Source of the DNA: Thermoplasmata archaeon
Lineage (GTDB): Archaea > Thermoplasmatota > Thermoplasmata > Thermoplasmatales > Thermoplasmataceae
Reading direction: 5' to 3'
Length of the DNA: 7,109 bases
Assembly: GCA_021806345.1 (NCBI GenBank)
Contig: JAJZXP010000292.1
Span: 1-7,109 of the forward strand
The notes beneath the pieces are model-generated. The model did not search any database. It was given only the letters and a program-made list of their open reading frames with translations, and was not told the DNA's origin. Both the position numbers and the translations under genes were made by a program. Position 1 is the first letter of the stretch; every line of letters starts with the position of its first letter. Below are positions 1-4,290 of this stretch, in pieces.

Positions 1-10
1 TAAAAAGGTA

Positions 11-19
11 AAATAGATA
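11..19 (+). promoter_or_regulatory. Possible TATA element of the tRNA-Leu gene
   Basis: An AT-rich stretch, AAATAGATA, is centred about 25 bases before the first base of the tRNA, the usual spacing of an archaeal TATA box from the transcription start. The match is loose and the window starts only ten bases earlier, so the upstream BRE context can barely be judged. This is inference from position and composition. Confidence 0.35.
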
Positions 20-39
20 TCGCATTATTCCGGATCAGC

Positions 40-124
40 GCGGAGGTTGCCGAGCCAGGTTAAAGGCGACAGACTCAAGATCTGTTTCCGTAGGGATCCG
101 CCGGTTCGAATCCGGCCCTCCGCA
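40..124 (+). tRNA. tRNA-Leu (anticodon CAA)
   Basis: This is an intact class II tRNA that decodes UUG leucine codons. All arms can be folded by eye: a perfect 7-bp acceptor stem (40-46 with 117-123), a D stem (49-51 with 65-67), a 5-bp anticodon stem (69-73 with 81-85) around the loop CTCAAGA with anticodon CAA at 76-78, a long variable arm (86-99), and a perfect 5-bp T stem (100-104 with 112-116) with loop TTCGAAT. The discriminator base is A124, as expected for leucine. No 3' CCA is encoded, as is common in archaea, and no intron is present. The 3' half serves as the probable attachment site of a lost or decayed integrated element, because its end recurs near 1481. Confidence 0.96.
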
Positions 125-168
125 TTTTGTACTATAGCGCATTTCAGTATTCATATAGATAGAAAATT
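105..168 (+). repeat. Attachment-like repeat, copy 1 (tRNA 3' end plus flank)
   Basis: From the T loop of the tRNA through about 44 bases downstream, this sequence is matched by 1475-1531. By hand alignment, about 41 of the 52 positions from CCTCCGCA (117) to GAAAATT (ending 168) are identical, with one single-base gap. Upstream of that, TTCGAA is shared, and copy 2 lacks six bases between TTCGAA and CCTCCGCA. Archaeal integrative elements often use the 3' end of tRNA genes as attB, so an att site is the natural reading. An ancient local duplication is the alternative. Confidence 0.7.
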
Positions 169-172
169 GGAG

Positions 173-179
173 TTTTTTT
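173..179 (+). terminator. Possible oligo-T terminator of tRNA-Leu
   Basis: A run of seven T residues lies about 48 bases after the tRNA 3' end. Archaeal RNA polymerase terminates at T-runs without needing a hairpin, so this could end the tRNA transcript. The distance is rather long, and a shorter TTTT sits right at the tRNA end (125-128), so the assignment is tentative. Confidence 0.3.
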
Positions 180-281
180 AACCTTTGCTCAGATATAAAC
201 ATTTCAATTGGTAGAATACAGGCTTGCCTTTGCGATAACTCTCCAGAAATAATAATCTGCAACATTGTAAAACACGTGATA

Positions 282-686
282 TCACTTGTCGGTGCGTTTA
301 CGTTCCCACTCTCTAAATCTTCTTTTGTAATTCATTATATTCAAGCCTTTCTTCAATTCACCGTCAGAAAGGGCGTATTTTACTTTTAGTCTTTGAGTTG
401 CTGATCTTCCCAGAGTAATCATTGCTGCAAAACACCAAAATACGCTCGAACCTGCAATAATTTCAACAATATATTTAAGATTCCATATATGGGCATTTCC
501 GGAAGTCAGACTTGTGGCGTAAGTTCCATAGAGGAAAAATGGTATTGCAATTGAAATTACGATTGTAGGTAGTAAAATAGACTTCAATATTTCGGTCTTA
601 GGTGAATTAAAGGCAATAACTTCTTCTAAATATAGTGCATAAATAAATATAGTTAGGACTATTAGAAAAATTACGGTGATTTCCAT
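282..686 (-). CDS. Small membrane protein of unknown function, three predicted helices
   Basis: The product is 134 residues and I do not recognise its family. Three hydrophobic segments can be seen at about residues 3-20, 37-57 and 72-92. A strongly basic C-terminal tail follows (about 100-134, with clusters such as KRRFREWERKR). By the positive-inside rule the tail should be cytoplasmic, which places the N terminus outside. The start is an ATG at 686 with a weak SD-like GGGTG (692-696 on the minus strand) five bases before it. It lies 27 bases downstream of the stop of the unassigned frame ending at 714 and on the same strand as the decayed vapBC operon, so it may once have been read through from the vapB promoter. 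It sits inside the segment bounded by the two tRNA-derived repeats, so it is probably accessory cargo. No enzymatic motif is visible. Confidence 0.62.
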   Translation of the reverse strand: MEITVIFLIVLTIFIYALYLEEVIAFNSPKTEILKSILLPTIVISIAIPFFLYGTYATSLTSGNAHIWNLKYIVEIIAGSSVFWCFAAMITLGRSATQRLKVKYALSDGELKKGLNIMNYKRRFREWERKRTDK

Positions 687-713
687 AAATACACCCTAAA
701 CAACAAATTGCCT

Positions 714-983
714 CTATCCTCCTGATGGGTTTGACATATATACCTTTTTGTTGATTCCTATTGCACTTTCCATGCAGTACCAAGTGTCGATATAAGCGTT
801 GACAATGTCACCACGCGTGAGAGGTTGGACGTTTCTAAAACACTCAAATAATCTATTTCTCGGATTTATTCTTCCCCAAACCGCAAATTCTGGAACTACC
901 CCTCGACCATTGATTAAGCGTAAAAACCAATTTAAAGTATCCAAGTTCTCATTCTTCTTTCTTGAATAGAGTATTAACGTCAC
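714..983 (-). pseudogene. Unrecognised reading frame, possibly the distal part of a frameshifted gene
   Basis: This 89-codon frame opens at a GTG, without a convincing SD, inside the end of the vapC remnant and in a different phase. The two frames overlap at 949-983. A frameshift in the A/G-rich tract around 950-965 (AAGAAAGAAGAATGAGAA on the minus strand) would join them into one product. The sequence is rich in aromatic and Arg residues (for example PEFAVWGRINPRNRLFECF) and does not resemble the remainder of a PIN domain: I see no second or third acidic PIN motif such as HDR or a late TND. It may therefore come from another gene joined by deletion, or be fortuitously open. No function can be assigned. 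Confidence 0.28.
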
Positions 984-1140
984 CGGCTATATCCATAGGG
1001 TTCGTAGTTCCCAACAAATCACTAATCAGCTTAGAAGCCTCTCCTCTTTCAGCTAGAGAAAATGCATCAGATGCAGGACCTGGCAAATTATCCTCCAGAT
1101 ATCTAGCCAGGCCAACCGTATCTGTTATGAAGTTTTTCAC
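949..1140 (-). pseudogene. vapC: Truncated VapC-type PIN-domain toxin remnant
   Basis: The first 40 or so residues read as the start of a VapC ribonuclease: KNFITDTVGLARYLEDNLP, then an Ala/Glu-rich helix ending in AERGEASKLI. This matches the PIN beta-1 strand with the first catalytic aspartate (D7, in ITDT) and the following helices. VapC proteins are about 125-140 residues with three or four conserved acidic residues. Here the frame stops after 63 codons, and the sequence beyond about residue 43 no longer looks like a PIN domain, so the active site is incomplete and no toxin activity is expected. The start is the GTG at 1140, which overlaps the vapB stop as GTGA, the typical coupling of such pairs. 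An upstream GTG at 1149 in the same frame is less likely. Loss of the toxin fits with the disrupted antitoxin next to it. Confidence 0.72.
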
Positions 1141-1364
1141 AACTTCCACTCTTCTCTCAGGCCTCTAATATCTTTCTCGAATCCTTTAATGTCAACCTCA
1201 CCTTTCAACATACCTCTCAAAGTACCATTCCCATGCCTGATAATAATGCCTTATCCAGAATCTGACACAATGACGGTTTCCCCACAGCTCAGATGATATT
1301 TATCTCTCAAATCTTTAGGAAGTGTGATCTGGCCCTTTGAACTAATCTTAGCCTTCTTAACCAT
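1137..1364 (-). pseudogene. vapB: VapB-type AbrB-family antitoxin interrupted by an in-frame stop
   Basis: Reading the minus strand from the ATG at 1364 gives a typical SpoVT-AbrB DNA-binding domain, with KISSKGQITLPKDLRDKY near the start and then the LSCGETVIVSDSG strand region. Codon 38 is TAA (1251-1253). The same frame then continues without further interruption as GIIIRHGNGTLRGMLKGEV and a charged tail ending REWKL, closing with TGA at 1137-1139. The whole is 76 codons, the normal size of these antitoxins. The lesion is thus one nonsense change, for instance GAA or AAA to TAA, rather than a frameshift. The N-terminal half alone lacks the last strand of the swapped-hairpin fold and the toxin-binding tail. 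A sequencing error at this base would restore an intact gene, but the adjacent truncated vapC argues for true decay. Confidence 0.82.
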
Positions 1365-1392
1365 ACGAAATGCAAGTAGTTGTTCCTATATT

Positions 1393-1413
1393 TTCTTTAC
1401 TTGAAGTAAAGAA
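1393..1413. promoter_or_regulatory. Perfect 21-bp palindrome, probable vapB operator
   Basis: Two perfectly complementary 10-base arms (TTCTTTACTT and AAGTAAAGAA) flank one central base at 1403. The site is 29 bases upstream of the vapB ATG and just downstream of the vapB TATA candidate, so it would cover the expected transcription start. AbrB-type VapB antitoxins bind palindromes in their own promoter and repress the operon, alone or with VapC, so an autoregulatory operator is the natural reading. Any other dimeric regulator would fit too. A half-site-like TTCTTTAC recurs at 1544-1551 without its partner arm. Confidence 0.6.
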
Positions 1414-1418
1414 TTATG

Positions 1419-1430
1419 AATAAATATTTT
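1419..1430 (-). promoter_or_regulatory. Possible TATA box of the vapB operon
   Basis: On the minus strand the stretch AAATATTTATTC is a fair match to the archaeal TATA box (TTTAWATA-like). Its centre is about 22-26 bases before the middle of the palindrome at 1393-1413, so the start of transcription would fall within the operator and about 35 bases before the vapB ATG. No clear SD precedes that ATG. Inferred from composition and spacing. Confidence 0.4.
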
Positions 1431-1474
1431 TCAATAAACTGTAAATGAATTATTCAATTAGAACAATAATTAGA

Positions 1475-1531
1475 TTCGAACCTCCGCATCTTGTATGATA
1501 GCCTATTTCTGGATTCAAATAATTGAAAATT
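1475..1531 (+). repeat. Attachment-like repeat, copy 2 (decayed tRNA-Leu 3' end plus flank)
   Basis: TTCGAA followed directly by CCTCCGCA reproduces the T loop and acceptor 3' strand of the tRNA-Leu at 40-124, minus six bases of the T-stem. The match then continues through TTGTA, ATAGC, ATTTC, ATTCA and GAAAATT into the region that follows the tRNA. The orientation is direct and the distance between copies is about 1.36 kb. No tRNA 5' half precedes it: the bases before 1475 do not fold into D or anticodon arms. This is what the far att site of an element integrated into the tRNA would look like after long divergence. Confidence 0.68.
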
Positions 1532-1890
1532 CCAAATTCTATTTTCTTTACATAATTGTTGTTAGAGTGATCGAATATATTAATAATTGAACAGTAATGT
1601 AAATGAGTTCGTGTGGTCCAATTGGAGAACCATGAGATGCAAAAATGTTAGGATTGGGGTAATTATAAATGGATCGAAGTCGAGAGAGGTTAGGAAAGGC
1701 TTTGCTTGAAAGTCTCTATCCCAAGAACATTTGCCTTCCTGATCCAGAAGAACAAAAATTGGAGAAACTGGAAATAGGTTAAGACCAATCCAACATTACT
1801 TTTTCCAGTACGTAATAGAATCAGCAATGGTATGGTTAATATGTATGTATGCATTAGTATCTTTAGTATGATCAAAAAACAGGCATATTG
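1532..1890. other. Mostly non-coding AT-rich spacer before the two-gene module
   Basis: This stretch separates the tRNA-anchored scar from the plus-strand gene pair. It has no long open frame on either strand with convincing coding character. One short plus-strand ORF (1669-1782) has an SD-like site. The minus-strand frame at 1690-1875 is hydrophobic only because of T-rich composition. The last part holds AT-rich stretches (for example TTAATATG near 1836) that could be the TATA element of the gene starting at 1906, but none stands out. No tRNA, CRISPR array or strong hairpin was seen. Confidence 0.5.
1669..1782 (+). CDS. Possible 37-residue small protein
   Basis: An ATG at 1669 opens a short frame of 37 codons encoding a charged peptide beginning MDRSRERLGKALLESLYPK and ending in a Glu/Lys-rich helix. 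A GGGGT sequence (1656-1660) lies eight bases upstream at the correct SD spacing, the only positive sign besides reasonable composition. It has no recognisable motif or partner, and a frame of this size is expected by chance. It could also be the relic of a larger gene. I list it as a weak candidate only. Confidence 0.2.
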   Translation: MDRSRERLGKALLESLYPKNICLPDPEEQKLEKLEIG

Positions 1891-1891
1891 T

Positions 1892-1897
1892 GAGGTG
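1892..1897 (+). promoter_or_regulatory. Ribosome binding site of the 342-residue protein
   Basis: GAGGTG is complementary to the anti-SD end of archaeal 16S rRNA (CACCUC) and ends eight bases before the ATG at 1906. This supports that ATG as the start and shows the gene is translated from a leadered mRNA. Confidence 0.65.
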
Positions 1898-1905
1898 TTT
1901 TTTCA

Positions 1906-2934
1906 ATGATTACGAAAAATGACTTCGAATATCTAAATCCAAACAGAGTCAATGGCTTCAATAGATTTTTCTTATGGCCGGTCTTGCTTAAGTCTGGATA
2001 TGAAAGTCAAAAGACAGAAATGGTCAGTCAACATATAGAGTTGGAAAAGCACTCCTTTAAACTGTCAGCATATAGTAATACGGAAAGTAGCCAAATGTTT
2101 GGTACAGATATTCTGTTAAAAAAAATTCAGGGAAACTATTACGTTGCTTTTGGTTATTTTAATAAGGTTTCTGGCCGGGATTACAAGAAAGGCGAAGAAC
2201 TATTGAGGAATTCTGGATTTTCGCCAATCCATATAGCTTCAAGTACGTTATATGCATTTGCGAAACGTTCTAAAGATAAGGATGATTATATACTAAAGGA
2301 ATACCGAGCCGGTGCAGAAAAATTTCAGGCCTATTTTAAGGATGAACACTATGACCATTCGGAAAGGAAAATAGAAGAAAGGCTGGAAAACGACTGGAAC
2401 GATTGTATAAGACCCTATCAGATTGTTCTTCATAGAAGCAGCTCTGATGAGGTATCTATCTATGCTAACGGTCTCATCTTATTCTCCAAATTCCAAGGAG
2501 GGCTGGAAGTTGCTAATGCGATTACAAAGATCGCCATCGAAGACAGGATTCGTCTGAACGAAAGAGTTAAAGATGTAAGATATTCAGTTATCCCAAACCT
2601 GCCTATTCGCATAGTAGAGAGGTCCCCTCTGCGTATTAAAATATACTCCAATGCGATTGATAAAGAAAAATTTGCGGACAAAATAATTAAACATCTTGGT
2701 TCAAGATTTGCTTCGTATGGAGGTACGAATAATAAAGGAACATACCATTTTATACTTCAGAGGGAATATGATAACGATGGTACAATTAATACCATGTCAT
2801 CTTTTGCTGTGAATATATTTGATAGTGAAGTAATTGTGAGCCCGACATCTGAATCTGATAATACAGATATTGTTGATATCTTCTATGGAGTAGAAAGATT
2901 CTTTCGGGTAGAGGAGAATTGGTTGAGAGCTTGA
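1906..2934 (+). CDS. Uncharacterised 342-residue protein, first gene of a two-gene module
   Basis: I do not recognise this protein. It begins at an ATG supported by the GAGGTG SD site and is soluble, with no signal peptide or membrane segment. The N-terminal 125 residues look alpha/beta (YYVAFGYFN strand near 78-86, a GFSPIHIASSTLYAFAK stretch at 104-120). A highly charged helical section follows at about 122-165 (KDKDDYILKEYRAGAEKF, then SERKIEERLEND). The C-terminal half (about 170-335) alternates short hydrophobic strands with charged turns, as in a beta-rich or repeated alpha/beta fold. No catalytic motif is obvious. It ends one base before the next gene's ATG, so the two are almost certainly co-transcribed and translationally coupled. 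The partner's nuclease-like motif and the following Type I restriction-modification genes suggest a role in defence or DNA transactions. That function is inferred from the neighbours only. Confidence 0.85.
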   Translation: MITKNDFEYLNPNRVNGFNRFFLWPVLLKSGYESQKTEMVSQHIELEKHSFKLSAYSNTESSQMFGTDILLKKIQGNYYVAFGYFNKVSGRDYKKGEELLRNSGFSPIHIASSTLYAFAKRSKDKDDYILKEYRAGAEKFQAYFKDEHYDHSERKIEERLENDWNDCIRPYQIVLHRSSSDEVSIYANGLILFSKFQGGLEVANAITKIAIEDRIRLNERVKDVRYSVIPNLPIRIVERSPLRIKIYSNAIDKEKFADKIIKHLGSRFASYGGTNNKGTYHFILQREYDNDGTINTMSSFAVNIFDSEVIVSPTSESDNTDIVDIFYGVERFFRVEENWLRA

Positions 2935-2935
2935 G

Positions 2936-3994
2936 ATGCTATCGTCTGCTGTGAAAGAAAGATTAGAATCCGCCAAACGCGAATGGAACCACGCAGTGGC
3001 AAAGTACGTTCTCTATGACGTTTTTACTAGGGGTGATGTGAGCCATCCCTATAGATACGTTATTTCGGAACTGGGGGTCAAATTAGATGGGTCTCCTTTT
3101 GGATCTTGGGACGTTGTAATTGCAGACAAATGGGATCTTGGGAAAGGATTGCTTACTCCTATATTTATAGAGGTTAAAACCCAGTTTAGCGATAATGAAC
3201 ACCTAATTACGGAGATCGTTAAGAAAATAGAGGAAACTGAGGAACTTATTGAGAATGGAATGCCTTCATCACTGCTTGCCCAGATACCTACTACTAATGG
3301 AAAACAATTGGAACTCAATAAGGATAACATGGAATACGCACTATTTATTCCAAGTCGGGATACAAACTCACTTATTGATTATATCAAGAAATACAAAAAA
3401 CAATCAAAATTCAGAATATGCTTTGTGCTTTGGGTATTTGACAACATTAAGTTTGTTAATAATGTTATCAGCATCCCGTACCTTGCGAGTAACGGAATAA
3501 AAATTTGCAAAAACATAAGAAATTCAAATCCTTCTCCCCCTTTTAATAATGTCTGTTTGTGTAAACACAGTAATGAAAGTCTAAACAGATGGTTTCAAAG
3601 AGGGGAGGAGCAACAAATTCAGATTGGAGGCACACTTCCACCAAAGTTGACCAGAAAATGGACAAATCCTGCCGTTGCGATAACAATCATCCTGGCATCG
3701 GGAAGGGTAATTCATTCCCGCGAAATTTTCATCACAAGAGTTGACTTATCCAGAAAGATCAGAGAATTGTATGATTACTACAAAGTGCCATTAAAAGACA
3801 ATGAAATAGATTCATACATCTCTTATATGGAAAGCATGGGAATTCTCAAGGTTGATGGGGACATTCCACTCAAACCTTTTCGGGTGGCAAATAGGGTTCG
3901 ATCACTTCTTGATAATGGTGACAAATTATTGGAAGAAATAGTAAAAAGAGCCTATAGGAAAAAAATAGACCCTTCAGCGGGTTATTTTGAATAG
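2936..3994 (+). CDS. Putative PD-(D/E)XK nuclease-fold protein, second gene of the module
   Basis: This 352-residue protein shows the restriction-endonuclease-like core in its first 100 residues: a helix with E45 (VISELGVKLDG), D59 in a strand (SWDVVIAD), then E79-V80-K81 in the strand IFIEVKT. The order E...D...ExK is that of metal-dependent PD-(D/E)XK nucleases. A helix (about 88-107) follows, then a long middle region with strands such as FRICFVLWVF (159-168). A possible zinc site is formed by C191, C207, C209 and H211 (CLCKH). The C-terminal 90 residues (IRELYDYYKVPLKDNEI, then YMESMGILKVDGD) resemble a winged helix-turn-helix, which could bind DNA. The ATG start is one base after the upstream stop, with GAGAG-rich sequence before it, implying coupling. 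Known relatives include restriction enzymes, repair and transposon nucleases. The exact family is not recognised, and activity is inferred from the motif. Confidence 0.8.
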   Translation: MLSSAVKERLESAKREWNHAVAKYVLYDVFTRGDVSHPYRYVISELGVKLDGSPFGSWDVVIADKWDLGKGLLTPIFIEVKTQFSDNEHLITEIVKKIEETEELIENGMPSSLLAQIPTTNGKQLELNKDNMEYALFIPSRDTNSLIDYIKKYKKQSKFRICFVLWVFDNIKFVNNVISIPYLASNGIKICKNIRNSNPSPPFNNVCLCKHSNESLNRWFQRGEEQQIQIGGTLPPKLTRKWTNPAVAITIILASGRVIHSREIFITRVDLSRKIRELYDYYKVPLKDNEIDSYISYMESMGILKVDGDIPLKPFRVANRVRSLLDNGDKLLEEIVKRAYRKKIDPSAGYFE

Positions 3995-4290
3995 ATAAAA
4001 GAAAGTTTTACGGCTCTTTGTTCGTCCGATTCGCAATGAACAAAAACTTAGTCGGGAGCAACTTACTTTTAGATATGCTCCGCCACAGTAGGATATACTC
4101 ATAAATTCTGGTTATTCTTGCTGCCCAAAATGAAATGTTTGTCGTCTTTTCCATCGACTTATATTTGATTCGCTCATTTTCACATCTTCAAACTAGAATT
4201 TTGCGGAACCTTTTCAGTCTGGTGTAATTCATTTTCGAATTTGTGAAAGTTAATCGATAATCATAAATTGTTTTCATAACTTTACCTTTT
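3995..4290. other. AT-rich spacer between the two-gene module and hsdM
   Basis: No convincing gene lies here: the longest plausible frames are 22 codons on the plus strand (from 4037) and about 29 codons on the minus strand. Two weak inverted repeats are visible: TTTGTTC (4017-4023) with GAACAAA (4038-4044) around a 14-base loop, and GGAGCA (4055-4060) with TGCTCC (4076-4081) around a 15-base loop. The first sits some 20 bases after the stop of the upstream gene and could mark its transcript end, but no strong T-run follows directly. The right end carries the presumed hsdM promoter. Confidence 0.5.
4245..4270 (+). promoter_or_regulatory. Probable promoter of the hsdMS operon (leaderless start)
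   Basis: A purine stretch GAAAG (4245-4249), suitable as a BRE, precedes the AT-rich sequence TTAATCGATAATCATAAATT. The right part, ATAAAT, is about 25 bases before the GTG at 4291. There is no SD before that GTG (upstream sequence ACTTTACCTTTT), so transcription probably begins at or near the start codon. The exact TATA register cannot be decided by eye. Confidence 0.45.

Noticed and set aside
35..265. Minus-strand frame of 76 codons across the tRNA
   Set aside because: Its second half is the antisense translation of tRNA-Leu, a well-known source of spurious predicted proteins, and it has no SD or supported start.
276..285. Palindrome GTGATATCAC
   Set aside because: It is only ten bases, overlaps the stop codon of the membrane-protein gene, does not extend outward, and is not in a promoter position.
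962..1168. Plus-strand frame of 68 codons
   Set aside because: It is antisense to the vapC remnant and the end of vapB, whose minus-strand reading gives recognisable family sequence.
1690..1875. Minus-strand hydrophobic frame of 61 codons
   Set aside because: Its hydrophobicity follows from T-rich composition, there is no SD, and the SD and start region of the plus-strand gene lie right next to it. It is probably a chance frame.
2460..3500. Alternative frames at 2460-2681 (minus), 3049-3330 (minus) and 3249-3500 (plus)
   Set aside because: They lie wholly inside the two long plus-strand genes and show no domain or initiation signals.
4017..4081. Two inverted repeats that could be hairpin terminators or operators
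   Set aside because: Stems are six or seven base pairs with loops of 14-15 bases and no adjacent T-run, too weak to call as separate features; mentioned only in the spacer entry.
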